Source: Streptomyces tropicalis (lineage in GTDB: Bacteria > Actinomycetota > Actinomycetes > Streptomycetales > Streptomycetaceae). Taken from it: 64,000 nucleotides of DNA. Every line of letters starts with the position of its first letter. Positions within the stretch are counted from its first letter, which is position 1. Of the stretch, positions 1 to 7,811 are shown one piece after another. The DNA lies in contig NZ_JARJBB010000001.1 in NCBI RefSeq assembly GCF_029269835.1, positions 682,001 through 746,000 on the forward strand. Direction: 5' to 3'. The notes beneath the pieces were generated by a model that was not told the DNA's origin, searched no databases, and worked only from the letters and a program-made list of their open reading frames with translations. Both the position numbers and the translations under genes were made by a program.

Positions 1-103
1 GATGGCCCTCGCGGTCGGCGCCCCCGGGGCCCCCTCGGACCCCTCCCCTTCCCCCACGTCCCCCACGTCCCAGACCGGAACGGAGGCCTCCCGTGGCCAC
101 TGA
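1..103 (+). CDS. rbsA: Ribose ABC transporter ATPase, C-terminal end (partial)
   Basis: An open frame enters from the left edge (codons from base 2) and stops at TGA 101-103. The visible residues begin MALAVGAP and continue as a Pro/Ser/Thr-rich tail. The E. coli RbsA C-terminus has a similar Met-Ala-Ala-Ala-Val-Gly motif just before its end, and the next genes are a ribose permease/binding protein, ribokinase and ribose pyranase, so this is most likely the tail of the duplicated-NBD sugar ATPase. It overlaps the GTG of the next gene by 11 bases, which suggests translational coupling. Only about 33 residues are visible, so the call depends mainly on context. Confidence 0.6.
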   Translation, partial: MALAVGAPGAPSDPSPSPTSPTSQTGTEASRGH

Positions 104-2042
104 CACGCTCAAGAGCACGACGGGCGCGGACGGCGCCCCGGGCGGCCTGCGCCGCGTGCTCCTCGACAACGGCGCCCTCACCGCGCTGATCGTCCTCGTC
201 GTCGCCCTGTCGGCGCTGTCCGGCGACTTCCTGACGGCGGACAACCTGCTCAACATCGGCGTCCAGGCGGCGGTCACCGCCATCCTCGCCTTCGGTGTCA
301 CCTTCGTGATCGTCTCGGCCGGCATCGACCTGTCGGTCGGCTCGGTGGCGGCGCTGTCGTCCACCGTGCTCGCCTGGAGCGCCACCTCGGCCGGTGTGCC
401 GGTGGTCCTGGCGGTCGTCCTCGCGGTCGCCACCGGCATCGCCTGCGGCCTGGTCAACGGCTTCCTGATCGCGTACGGGAAACTCCCGCCGTTCATCGCG
501 ACGCTGGCGATGCTGTCCGTGGCCCGCGGTCTGTCGCTGGTCGTCTCCCAGGGCTCCCCGATCGCGCTGCCCGGCTCGGTGTCCCACCTCGGCGACACGC
601 TCGGCGGCTGGCTGCCGGTACCGGTGCTCGTGATGGTCCTCATGGGCCTGATCACGGCCTTCGTGCTCGGCCGCACCTACATCGGCCGCTCCATGTACGC
701 GATCGGCGGCAACGAGGAGGCCGCCCGCCTGTCCGGCCTGCGGGTCAAGAAGCTGAAGCTGGTCATCTACGCGCTGTCCGGCCTGTTCGCCGCCGTCGCG
801 GGCATCGTGCTCGCCGCCCGCCTGTCCTCCGCGCAGCCGCAGGCCGCGCAGGGCTACGAGCTGGACGCGATCGCCGCGGTCGTCATCGGCGGCGCCTCCC
901 TCGCGGGCGGCACCGGCAAGGCGTCCGGCACCCTGGTCGGCGCGCTGATCCTCGCGGTGCTCCGCAACGGCCTCAACCTGCTGTCGGTGTCGGCCTTCTG
1001 GCAGCAGGTCGTCATCGGCGTCGTCATCGCGCTGGCGGTGCTGCTGGACACCGTGCGCCGCAAGGCGGGCGCCACGCCCGCGGCGGCCGGCACCTCCCCC
1101 GGCGGCAGGGGCCGCCAGGCGGCGACGTACGGACTGGCCGCGGTGGTCACCGTGGCCGTGGTCGCCGCGACCTCCCTGCTGCACACCGGATCGGCCTCCA
1201 CCAAGCCGAAGATGGGCCTGTCGCTGTCGACGCTGAACAACCCGTTCTTCGTGCAGATCCGCGCCGGGGCGCAGGCCGAGGCGAAGCGGCTGGGCATCGA
1301 CCTGACCGTCACCGACGCCCAGAACGACGCCTCCCAGCAGGCGAACCAGCTGCAGAACTTCACCAGTTCGAGCCTCGGCGCGATCATCGTGAACCCGGTG
1401 GACTCGGACGCGGCCGGCCCCTCCGTGCGCGCCGCCGACACGGCGCGGATCCCCGTGATCGCGGTCGACCGCGGCGTCAACAAGGCCACCGCCGACGCCC
1501 TGGTGGCGTCGGACAACGTGGCGGGCGGTGAGCTGGCCGCCAGGACGCTCGGCGACAGGCTCGGCGGCAAGGGCCGGATCGTGATCCTCCAGGGCCAGGC
1601 GGGCACCTCGGCCGCCCGGGAGCGGGCCGCGGGCTTCGCCCAGGGCCTGAAGTCCTTCCCGGGCATCCAGGTCGTCGCCCAGCAGCCCGCCGACTTCGAC
1701 CGCACCAAGGGCCTCGACGTCATGTCGAACCTGCTGCAGGCGCACCCGGACGTCCAGGGCGTCATCGCCGCCAACGACGAGATGGCGCTCGGCGCGGTCA
1801 AGGCGCTCGGCTCCAAGGCCGGCAGGTCGGTCCAGGTCGTCGGCTTCGACGGCACGCCGGACGGGCTGACGGCGGTCAGGAACGGCAGTCTGTACGCGTC
1901 GGTCGCGCAGCAGCCGACCCAGCTCGGCAGGATCGCGGTGGACAACGCCCTGCGGGCCGCGCAGCACAAGAAGGTCGCGTCGACGGTGAAGGTGCCGGTC
2001 AAGGTGGTCACGAAGTCCAACGTGGCCGGCTTCAGCGGCTGA
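93..2042 (+). CDS. rbsCB: Fused ribose ABC transporter permease / sugar-binding protein (RbsC-RbsB fusion)
   Basis: The 649-residue protein starts at GTG 93, preceded by GGAGG at 82-86. Residues 1-325 form a BPD_transp_2 permease with many hydrophobic helices, including the conserved GIDLSVGSVAAL segment and the IGGNEEAARLSG loop. A single hydrophobic segment at about 345-365 follows. Residues 375-649 form a periplasmic-binding-protein type 1 domain (KMGLSLSTLNNPFF, VNPVDSDA, ANDEMALGA and VVGFDG motifs). The binding protein is therefore tethered to the permease instead of being a free lipoprotein. Both halves look complete. With the upstream ATPase it should import ribose or a similar pentose across the cytoplasmic membrane. 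It is first in the visible rbs operon, followed 63 bases later by rbsK. Confidence 0.9.
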   Translation: MATDTLKSTTGADGAPGGLRRVLLDNGALTALIVLVVALSALSGDFLTADNLLNIGVQAAVTAILAFGVTFVIVSAGIDLSVGSVAALSSTVLAWSATSAGVPVVLAVVLAVATGIACGLVNGFLIAYGKLPPFIATLAMLSVARGLSLVVSQGSPIALPGSVSHLGDTLGGWLPVPVLVMVLMGLITAFVLGRTYIGRSMYAIGGNEEAARLSGLRVKKLKLVIYALSGLFAAVAGIVLAARLSSAQPQAAQGYELDAIAAVVIGGASLAGGTGKASGTLVGALILAVLRNGLNLLSVSAFWQQVVIGVVIALAVLLDTVRRKAGATPAAAGTSPGGRGRQAATYGLAAVVTVAVVAATSLLHTGSASTKPKMGLSLSTLNNPFFVQIRAGAQAEAKRLGIDLTVTDAQNDASQQANQLQNFTSSSLGAIIVNPVDSDAAGPSVRAADTARIPVIAVDRGVNKATADALVASDNVAGGELAARTLGDRLGGKGRIVILQGQAGTSAARERAAGFAQGLKSFPGIQVVAQQPADFDRTKGLDVMSNLLQAHPDVQGVIAANDEMALGAVKALGSKAGRSVQVVGFDGTPDGLTAVRNGSLYASVAQQPTQLGRIAVDNALRAAQHKKVASTVKVPVKVVTKSNVAGFSG

Positions 2043-2105
2043 CCCGGCCGGGGCGGGCGGTCACCGCGACCGCCCGCCCCGCATCCTCTCAACGGGAGTC
2101 AACTC

Positions 2106-3026
2106 ATGTACGACTACGACCTCCTGGTCGTGGGGTCGGCCAACGCCGACCTGGTGATCGGTGTGGAGCGCCGGCCCGCGGCCGGGGAGACGGTGCTCGG
2201 CTCCGACCTCGCCGTCCACCCCGGCGGCAAGGGCGCGAACCAGGCGGTGGCCGCGGCCCGGCTCGGGGCCCGTACGGCCCTGCTGGCCCGGGTCGGCGAC
2301 GACGCGCACGGGCGGCTGCTGCTGGACACGCAGCGTGCGGCCGGCGTCGATCCGGTGGGCGTGCTGGTCGGCGGCGCGCCGACCGGGGTCGCGCTGATCA
2401 CCGTGGACCCGTCCGGCGACAACAGCATCGTGGTGTCGCCGGGGGCCAACGGGCGGCTCACCCCGGCCGACGTCCGGGCGGCGAGCGGCCTCCTCCAGGC
2501 GTCCCGGGTGGTCTCCGCGCAGCTGGAGATCCCGTTGGAGACGGTCGTGGAGACGGTACGGAGCCTGGCACCGGGCAGCCGCTTCGTGCTGAACCCGTCC
2601 CCGCCGCGGCCGCTGCCGCAGGAGGTCCTGGACGCCTGCGACCCGTTGATCGTCAACGAGCACGAGGCGAAGGTGATCCTGGCCGCGGACGGCGCCGGCG
2701 GCACGGACGGCGTCGGCGGGGAGCCCGAGGACTGGGCGCGCGCCCTGCTCGCGCGCGGGCCGCGCTCGGTGGTCGTCACCCTGGGCGCCGAGGGCGCGCT
2801 GGTGGCGTCCGCCGAGGAGGTCGTGCGCGTGCCGTCCGTGACGGTGGACGCGGTGGACACCACCGGCGCCGGGGACGCCTTCACCGCGGCGCTGGCCTGG
2901 AAGCTGGGCGCCGGTGCGTCGCCCGCCGAGGCGGCGGCGTACGCGGCCCGGGTCGGCGCGGCGGCCGTGACCCGGCCGGGCGCCCAGGAGTCCTTCCCCA
3001 CGGCGGCGGAGGTCGCGGCCGTATGA
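2106..3026 (+). CDS. rbsK: Ribokinase
   Basis: The 306-residue cytoplasmic PfkB-family kinase phosphorylates D-ribose to ribose 5-phosphate with ATP. The N-terminal family signature GGKGANQAVAAARLG lies near residues 40-54 and the C-terminal anion-hole/catalytic signature DTTGAGDAFTAAL near residues 249-261, with Asp255 as the expected catalytic base. NEHEAK, which contacts Mg and nucleotide in this family, is at about 183-188. Length is typical (about 300 residues). ATG 2106 follows a GGGAG motif. Its stop overlaps the rbsD start as ATGA (3023-3026), so the two are translationally coupled. Substrate assignment rests on the rbs neighbours. Confidence 0.92.
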   Translation: MYDYDLLVVGSANADLVIGVERRPAAGETVLGSDLAVHPGGKGANQAVAAARLGARTALLARVGDDAHGRLLLDTQRAAGVDPVGVLVGGAPTGVALITVDPSGDNSIVVSPGANGRLTPADVRAASGLLQASRVVSAQLEIPLETVVETVRSLAPGSRFVLNPSPPRPLPQEVLDACDPLIVNEHEAKVILAADGAGGTDGVGGEPEDWARALLARGPRSVVVTLGAEGALVASAEEVVRVPSVTVDAVDTTGAGDAFTAALAWKLGAGASPAEAAAYAARVGAAAVTRPGAQESFPTAAEVAAV

Positions 3027-3412
3027 AGAGGGCCGGGATCCTGAACCGCGGACTGGCGGGCGCGCTGGCCGAACTGGGCCACGGGCACGGGGTGCTGGTG
3101 TGCGACGCGGGCATGCCGGTGCCGGACGGCCCGCGAGTGGTGGACCTGGCCTTCCGGGCCGGGGTGCCGTCCTTCGCCGAGGTGCTCGACGGGCTGCTGG
3201 ACGAGCTGGTCGTGGAGGGCGCGACGGCGGCCGAGGAGGTCTGCGGGGCCAATCCGGAGGCGGCCGCGCTGCTCGAGGGGCGCCTCCCCGGGCTGAGCCT
3301 CGTCCCGCACGAGCGGCTCAAGGAACTGTCCGCCGGCGCGCGCCTGGTCGTCCGCACCGGTGAGGCCCGGCCGTACGCCAACGTGCTGCTGCGGTGCGGG
3401 GTGTTCTTCTAG
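3023..3412 (+). CDS. rbsD: D-ribose pyranase
   Basis: The 129-residue protein interconverts the beta-pyranose and beta-furanose forms of D-ribose, supplying the furanose used by ribokinase. The RbsD hallmarks are visible: MKRAGILNRGLAGALAELGHG at the start with the conserved His20, VCDAGMPVP (Asp28), GVPSFAEVL, and a C-terminal VRTGEARPYANVLLRCGVFF-type motif. The start ATG overlaps the rbsK stop by four bases. It is the last gene of the operon and is followed by a strong hairpin at 3424-3463. Confidence 0.93.
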   Translation: MKRAGILNRGLAGALAELGHGHGVLVCDAGMPVPDGPRVVDLAFRAGVPSFAEVLDGLLDELVVEGATAAEEVCGANPEAAALLEGRLPGLSLVPHERLKELSAGARLVVRTGEARPYANVLLRCGVFF

Positions 3413-3423
3413 GCCCCGGGACC

Positions 3424-3463
3424 GAGTGCCCCAGGTCGGCCTGTCCGGCCGACCGGGGCACTC
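3424..3463. terminator. Bidirectional hairpin terminator between rbsD and the SMP-30 gene
   Basis: GAGTGCCCC pairs with GGGGCACTC, and inside it GGTCGGCC pairs with GGCCGACC around a five-base loop. It lies between the convergent ends of rbsD and the SMP-30 family gene. It has no poly-T tract, which is usual for Streptomyces terminators. Confidence 0.75.
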
Positions 3464-3495
3464 ACGCCGCGAAGGCGACGCCGGAGCCTCCCCGG

Positions 3496-4467
3496 TCACC
3501 CGACCGGCGGTCCACCCTTCCGGGCCGGCCGGGGCCGCCGCCCGGGGCCCGTCGGGTGCGTGCCGGTCACGCCCATGACCACCGAGTAGAGGCTGGTCTC
3601 CGCGGTGATGAAGAGCCGGTTGCGTTTGGCTCCGCCCCAGGAGATGTTGGCCACCGCCTCGGGGATGTCGAGGCGCCCGATCAGCGTGCCGTCAGGGTCG
3701 TAGCAGTGCACCCCGTCGTCCATCGCGGCCACCCAGAGCCGGCCGTCGTCGTCGAAGCGGAGGTTGTCGAACCGGGCGTTCCTGCGGGGTGCGGCCTCGG
3801 CGAACACCGTGCCGTCGGAGAGCGTGCCGTCGTCCCGCACCTCGAAGACCCGGATGCAGCCGGCCCGGGTGTCGGAGACGAAGAGCCGCCGCTCGTCGGC
3901 CGAGAAGACCAGACCGTTCGGCGCCGCCAAGCAGTCGGCGACCAGGCGTACGTCACCGGTGTCCGGGTCGATCCGGTAGACGTTGTTGGCGCCTATCTCG
4001 CTCTCGGCGCGCCGGCCCTCGTAGTCGCTGGTGATGCCGAAGTCCGGATCGGAGAACCAGACGGAGCCGTCCGACTTCACCACGGCGTCGTTCGGGCTGT
4101 TCAGCCGCTTGCCTTGCCAGCGGTCCGCCAGCACCGTGACACTGCCGTCGTGTTCGGTTCGTGTCACCCGGCGGTTGCCCTGCTCACAGGTGACCAGCCG
4201 CCCTTGGCGGTCGAGGGTGTTGCCGTTGGTGTGCCCGGCAGAGCGGCGGAAGACGCCGACCGCACCGGTCTCCTCGTCCCAGCGCAGCATCCGGTCGTTG
4301 GGGATGTCGCTCCAGACCACCTGCCTCCAGGCGGGGAGGTAGATCGGCCCCTCGGCCCAGCGGCACCCGGTGTACAGCACCTCCAAGCCGTTGTCGCCGT
4401 TCGCGCACCGCCCGGTTCGAAACCGGTCGTCGAGCACCTCGTACAGCGCAGGACGTTCGCTGGTCAT
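3496..4467 (-). CDS. SMP-30/gluconolactonase/LRE family protein
   Basis: The roughly 323-residue six-bladed beta-propeller belongs to the SMP-30/gluconolaconase family of Ca/Zn-dependent sugar lactonases. The family motifs are EGPIYLP near the N-terminus (metal-binding Glu), NGNTLDRQGRLVTCEQG, LNSPNDAVVKSDGSVWFSDP (metal-binding Asn and the catalytic region), and NGLVFSADERRLFVSDT (catalytic-site Asn/Asp). I chose ATG 4467 because GGGGAGGGG precedes it at good distance; the frame stays open to 4518. It is probably a cytosolic sugar lactonase of unknown substrate. It is divergent from an AsnC-type regulator, with an inverted repeat between the two genes, and ends at the terminator shared with rbsD. 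Confidence 0.85.
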   Translation of the reverse strand: MTSERPALYEVLDDRFRTGRCANGDNGLEVLYTGCRWAEGPIYLPAWRQVVWSDIPNDRMLRWDEETGAVGVFRRSAGHTNGNTLDRQGRLVTCEQGNRRVTRTEHDGSVTVLADRWQGKRLNSPNDAVVKSDGSVWFSDPDFGITSDYEGRRAESEIGANNVYRIDPDTGDVRLVADCLAAPNGLVFSADERRLFVSDTRAGCIRVFEVRDDGTLSDGTVFAEAAPRRNARFDNLRFDDDGRLWVAAMDDGVHCYDPDGTLIGRLDIPEAVANISWGGAKRNRLFITAETSLYSVVMGVTGTHPTGPGRRPRPARKGGPPVG

Positions 4468-4488
4468 GTGGGTCCCCTCCCCCATAAT

Positions 4489-4505
4489 GCCGAACAGCCT
4501 TCGGC
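4489..4505. promoter_or_regulatory. Inverted repeat in the SMP-30 / AsnC divergent promoter region
   Basis: GCCGAA and TTCGGC arms are separated by five bases, in the 98-bp gap between the divergent SMP-30 gene and the Lrp/AsnC gene. The position suits an operator for the adjacent regulator. That role is inferred only. Confidence 0.4.
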
Positions 4506-4565
4506 GTGATGGCGACAATGCAAGATGAGCTATGGTCCAGGCAAGCCTCTGTCGAATGGAGAGTT

Positions 4566-5018
4566 GTGGATCACATTGATCGCGCCCTGCTGGCGCAGCT
4601 TCAGCAGGACGCCACGCAGTCCTACGCTGCGCTCGGCCAGGCCGTGGGCCTGTCCGCCGGCGCGGCCCATGAGCGCGTGCGCAAGCTGCGGGAGCGCGGG
4701 GTCATCCGGCGCACCACGGCGGAGGTGGACCCGGCGGCGGTGGGCGGCGGCGTCCTGGCCTATGTGATGGTCAACTCGACCGCCTGGATGGGCGACTCGG
4801 CGAAGGACTTCGCGGCGCTCCCCGAGATCCTGGAGGCGCACATCATCGCCGGCAGCGCCTCGGTGCTGGTGAAGGTCAGGACCGCGACCACCGGGCAACT
4901 GCAGGATGTGCTGCGCCGGATCCACTCCGTCGACGGAGTCGGCGAGACCCGGGCGACGATCGTGCTGGAGACCTTCTTCGAGCGGCCGGTCTCCCCGCAG
5001 GCCACCCCTGAGACGTGA
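4566..5018 (+). CDS. Lrp/AsnC family transcriptional regulator
   Basis: The 150-residue regulator has an N-terminal winged helix-turn-helix (VDHIDRALLAQLQQDATQSY, then LGQAVGLSAGAAHERVRKL and the RERGVIRRTTAEVDP strand) and a C-terminal RAM/ligand-binding domain with the GSASVLVKVRTATTGQL core. I chose GTG 4566 because GGAGAG lies just upstream and this gives the standard family length. An in-frame GTG at 4506 would add 20 residues without homology-like features. It is divergent from the SMP-30 gene and probably controls it and itself. AsnC proteins usually sense amino acids, but no ligand can be read from the sequence. Confidence 0.85.
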   Translation: MDHIDRALLAQLQQDATQSYAALGQAVGLSAGAAHERVRKLRERGVIRRTTAEVDPAAVGGGVLAYVMVNSTAWMGDSAKDFAALPEILEAHIIAGSASVLVKVRTATTGQLQDVLRRIHSVDGVGETRATIVLETFFERPVSPQATPET

Positions 5019-5199
5019 TCTGGGCCAGGGCGTCGACGCTGGAACGCGGCGGCCCCGCAGGCTGCCCGAACCTCCCCTCGGACGACCGGAGCACCCTCGG
5101 GCCGACCTCAGCGCCCACTCACCGTCGCCGCAGGGCGAAGGCTCCCTGATGCGGTACCGGGCCCCCGTCGTCGCACTCCCGTGGTGCGCCCCGGGCGTG

Positions 5200-5231
5200 G
5201 AGGGGGCCCGGTCCGTGGACCGGGCCCCCTC
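5200..5231. terminator. Strong perfect hairpin, likely terminator
   Basis: GAGGGGGCCCGGTCC pairs perfectly with GGACCGGGCCCCCTC around a two-base GT loop. It lies about 180 bases after the AsnC stop and most likely ends that transcript. Confidence 0.65.
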
Positions 5232-5407
5232 GGCCTTCCCCTCCTGCCGGAGCTCCGCGATCCCCCCCGGATCCCCCTCCGGAACACTCCGACGCCCACT
5301 ACGACACGCTCGGCGCCCGAAGGGTTGCACTCCGGACCGCACGGGATTTCCCGACGGGTGCGGCCCTCCCCTTGTGCGTGGGCCGGAGTCCCGGGGGCCG
5401 CGCCCGC

Positions 5408-5459
5408 CGATGAGTTCCGTGGGCCGGGTCCGACGATGAGTTCCGTGGGCCGGTCCGGT
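5408..5459. repeat. 26-bp tandem duplication
   Basis: Two adjacent copies begin CGATGAGTTCCGTGGGCCGG (5408 and 5434) and differ slightly near their ends. The repeat is non-coding, and its role is unknown. Confidence 0.6.
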
Positions 5460-5619
5460 CTTCATGGGTGCCGGCGACCGTGGAGCGCTGTGGCTGCCGG
5501 GGACGTCCCGGGCATGGTGGGCGTCGCGGGCGTCCTGCGCCTGGGGGCCGCCGCGAAGAGCAGGAAGAGCAGGGGGCGTCCCGGACGTCCCGGAGAGCAG
5601 TGGAAGAGGAGTGCTTGGG

Positions 5620-6216
5620 ATGCGTCTCGTGGTCAGTTCGTTCATCAGCCTGGACGGTGTCGTGCAGGCGCCCGGCGGTCCCGAGGAGGACACCGACGGA
5701 GGCTTCGCGCACGGCGGGTGGTCGCACGCGTACTTCGACCCGGAGGTGGTCGGCGGTGTCTTCAGCGAGGCGCTGGGCCGGGCCGACGCCCTGCTCTTCG
5801 GGCGCCGCACCTGGCAGTCGATGGCCGCGGCCTGGCCGGAGCGCGCCGGGGACCCGTTCGCCGACCGGATGAACTCCCTCCCGAAGTACGTGGTCACCGG
5901 CACGCTCGGCGACGACGAGCTGACCTGGGGCGGGAGCGTGCGGGTGCCGGGCGACGAGGCCCTGGACCGGATCCGGGCGCTGCGCACCGCCGACGGCGGG
6001 GACCTGCTGGTGATGGGCAGCCCGACCCTGGTCCGCGCCCTGCTCGGCGCGGGGCTGGTCGACGAACTGGTCCTGATCCGCATGCCCGTGCTGCTCGGCG
6101 GCGGAAAGAGCATCTTCCCCGAGGACGGGGTGCTGCGGCCACTGGAGCTGGTGTCCGCCACGACCGCCAGGACGGGCGCACAGGTGTGCGTCCACCGGGC
6201 GGCGGGCGGGGCGTAG
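5620..6216 (+). CDS. Dihydrofolate reductase family protein (RibD C-terminal domain type)
   Basis: The 198-residue NADPH-dependent reductase-fold protein (RibD_C/YwjB-YyaP family) opens MRLVVSSFISLDGVVQAPGG. It carries ADALLFGRRTWQSMAAAWP (nucleotide-binding loop), NSLPKYVVTGTL and GDLLVMGSPTLVRALLGAG, all family landmarks. I chose ATG 5620 because GAGGAG lies about ten bases upstream and the family consistently begins with M(R/K)-hydrophobic-SxSLDG. A longer frame open to 5464 has non-conserved sequence. These stand-alone RibD_C proteins have no settled substrate. A hairpin at 6223-6252 follows. Confidence 0.85.
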   Translation: MRLVVSSFISLDGVVQAPGGPEEDTDGGFAHGGWSHAYFDPEVVGGVFSEALGRADALLFGRRTWQSMAAAWPERAGDPFADRMNSLPKYVVTGTLGDDELTWGGSVRVPGDEALDRIRALRTADGGDLLVMGSPTLVRALLGAGLVDELVLIRMPVLLGGGKSIFPEDGVLRPLELVSATTARTGAQVCVHRAAGGA

Positions 6217-6222
6217 GACGGG

Positions 6223-6252
6223 CCGGCTCCGGGGCGCGGGGCCGGGAGCCGG
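6223..6252. terminator. Hairpin after the reductase gene
   Basis: CCGGCTCC pairs with GGAGCCGG around a 14-base GC-rich loop, seven bases after the stop codon. It is a probable terminator of moderate quality. Confidence 0.45.
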
Positions 6253-6310
6253 GAGCCGGAGGTTCCCGCCCGGGGCCGCGTGACGACAGGCGGTCCGGGC
6301 GGGCGGCGAG

Positions 6311-6316
6311 TAGGGT
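6311..6316 (+). promoter_or_regulatory. Candidate -10 box for a leaderless mRNA
   Basis: TAGGGT ends eight bases before ATG 6325, which places the expected transcription start at or within two bases of the start codon. No recognisable ribosome-binding site precedes that ATG. A clear -35 box was not found. Confidence 0.4.
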
Positions 6317-6324
6317 CCGGGAAC

Positions 6325-7125
6325 ATGAAGCTGGCGTTCTCCACCCTCGGCGTCCCCCGGCTGCCGCTGTCGGACGTGGCCCGGCTCGCGGCCGACCACG
6401 GGTACCACGGGGTCGAGCTGCGCGCCCACCCCGAGGAACCGGTGCACCCTGCGATGACGGCAGGTGAGCGGTCCCGCGCGCGCTCCGACGTCGCCGGGCA
6501 GGGCATGGAGATCCTCGGCGTCGCCGGGTACGCCCGGGTGGCGGCGCCCGGCGACGACCTGCCCGTCCTCGCGGAGATCCGCGACCTGCTCACCCTGGCG
6601 CACGACCTGGGCGCCCCCTTCGTGCGCGTCCTCCCGGGCGCGGCCGAGGGGCAGAGCGGCGAGGAGGCCGACGCCGCCGCGGCCCGGCGACTGGGCGCGT
6701 CCGCGGGCGACGCCGCCGACCTCGGGGTGCGGATCCTGCTGGAGACCCACGACTCGCACCCCACCGGAGCGGACGCGCTGCGCGTGCTGGGCGCGGTGGG
6801 CCACCGCCAGGTGGGGGCGCTGTGGGACGTGCTGCACACCTGGCTGGGCGGGGAGCAGCCCCAGGAGACGTTCGCGGCCCTCTCCCCGTACCTCGGCTAC
6901 GTCCAGGTCAAGGACGTCGCCTCGGCCGAGGACACCTTCCCGCTGCCGCCGGGTGCGGGCGTCCTCCCGCTCACCGAGTGCGTCGACGTGCTGTCCCGGC
7001 ACGGCTGGGACGGCTGGCTGTGCTGGGAGTACGAGAAGCGCTGGCACCCCGCCGCACCACCGCTCGCGGACCTCCTCGACACGGGCCGGAAGCACCTGTC
7101 CCGCCTTCTCAACGAAGCGGCGTGA
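6325..7125 (+). CDS. Sugar phosphate isomerase/epimerase (xylose isomerase-like TIM barrel)
   Basis: The 266-residue AP_endonuc_2/xylose isomerase-like TIM-barrel protein opens MKLAFSTLGVPRLPLSDVA. It carries HGYHGVELRAH (first metal/active-site region), RVLPGAAEGQ, LLETHDSHPTGADALRVL (metal-binding Glu and Asp), ALWDVLHTWLGG, YVQVKDV, and the final WLCWEYEKRWHP with a conserved Glu. It is probably a divalent-metal isomerase or epimerase of a sugar or inositol derivative, substrate unknown. The start is placed at ATG 6325, where a TAGGGT -10 box lies just upstream, suggesting a leaderless transcript. A frame open from 6280 is judged non-coding there. Confidence 0.82.
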   Translation: MKLAFSTLGVPRLPLSDVARLAADHGYHGVELRAHPEEPVHPAMTAGERSRARSDVAGQGMEILGVAGYARVAAPGDDLPVLAEIRDLLTLAHDLGAPFVRVLPGAAEGQSGEEADAAAARRLGASAGDAADLGVRILLETHDSHPTGADALRVLGAVGHRQVGALWDVLHTWLGGEQPQETFAALSPYLGYVQVKDVASAEDTFPLPPGAGVLPLTECVDVLSRHGWDGWLCWEYEKRWHPAAPPLADLLDTGRKHLSRLLNEAA

Positions 7126-7204
7126 ACCGGGGGCGGCCTCGGCCCGCCGGGACGTCATCGCAGGGTCAACGAAAGGTCAGGCCCGCACCAAACGACTGTG
7201 AGGA

Positions 7205-7216
7205 TTGCGCACGCAA
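7205..7216. promoter_or_regulatory. Short inverted repeat upstream of the WXG-type operon
   Basis: TTGCG-CA-CGCAA lies in the 188-bp gap before the 7314-9907 operon. TAGGGT at 7265-7270 downstream could be the -10 box. An operator role is only a possibility. Confidence 0.25.
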
Positions 7217-7313
7217 CCGCCCCCTCGGTCCGACATAGCGGGATTCGCCCCCACGTCCGCTCGCTAGGGTGACGGCGGCCGGATCCGGCCATGGCGCGGA
7301 AGCTGGGGGGAGC

Positions 7314-7811
7314 ATGGCGGACGACGGGCCGATACGGTCACGCATCCTCGACTATGTCGAGCAGGATCCACCGCCCCCGGTGCCGCAGGGCCCGCGGTCC
7401 CGGCTGCTCGACTACACGGCGACGGCACCCGCCCCGGCACAGGCGGACGGCCGGCCCGCTCCCCGGCCGGGCGTCCCGCCGTACCACACGCCCGTGTTCG
7501 TCCCGGCGCACCCGCGGTACGTCGACACCGACGGCCCCGACGGCCGCCCGGTCCGCGTCCCCTTCATCGCCTACGAGCTCTTCGCGCACCCCGGGGACGG
7601 CACCGCGGCCGTGGCCTTCGCCTTCACCTCGCTGGAGAAGCTGGTGGCCGCGCTCGGCGACGCGCAGCCCTGGGCCGCCGCCTCGCTCGGGCCGCTGGCC
7701 GTGGGCATGGGCGAGCACGGCGCGACCGTCCTGCTGGACCCGCGGGTCGCGCCCGGCCGGCCCAACTGGCGGCCGGAGGACCTGGCCGCGTTCGCGCAGG
7801 AGGCGCGCTGA
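7314..7811 (+). CDS. SAV_915/SseB-like family protein
   Basis: The 165-residue soluble protein has a Pro-rich N-terminal linker (about residues 1-55). It contains two IRSRILDY/SRLLDY-type repeats at about 7-13 and 28-33, followed by a compact domain with PFIAYELFAHPGDGTAAVAFAFTSLEKLVAALGDAQPWAAASLG. That pattern matches the SseB/SAV_915 family seen beside type VII secretion-like genes in Streptomyces. ATG 7314 follows a GGGGGGAG motif. The stop overlaps the next start (TGATG at 7809-7813). I see no enzyme motif. A role supporting the WXG-like partners encoded downstream is likely but inferred. Confidence 0.65.
   Translation: MADDGPIRSRILDYVEQDPPPPVPQGPRSRLLDYTATAPAPAQADGRPAPRPGVPPYHTPVFVPAHPRYVDTDGPDGRPVRVPFIAYELFAHPGDGTAAVAFAFTSLEKLVAALGDAQPWAAASLGPLAVGMGEHGATVLLDPRVAPGRPNWRPEDLAAFAQEAR

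Larger units (their letters stand above)
5019..5619. other. Non-coding stretch between the AsnC gene and the reductase gene
   Basis: No convincing gene lies in these 600 bases. They hold a strong hairpin (5200-5231) and a tandem duplication (5408-5459). The open frames here use codons unlike genuine genes on either side. A promoter for the reductase gene presumably lies near 5560-5610 but could not be identified. Confidence 0.5.

Noticed and set aside
5299..7158. Long minus-strand open frame across the reductase and isomerase-like genes
   Set aside because: Spans two convincing plus-strand genes and a terminator, and has no recognisable domain.
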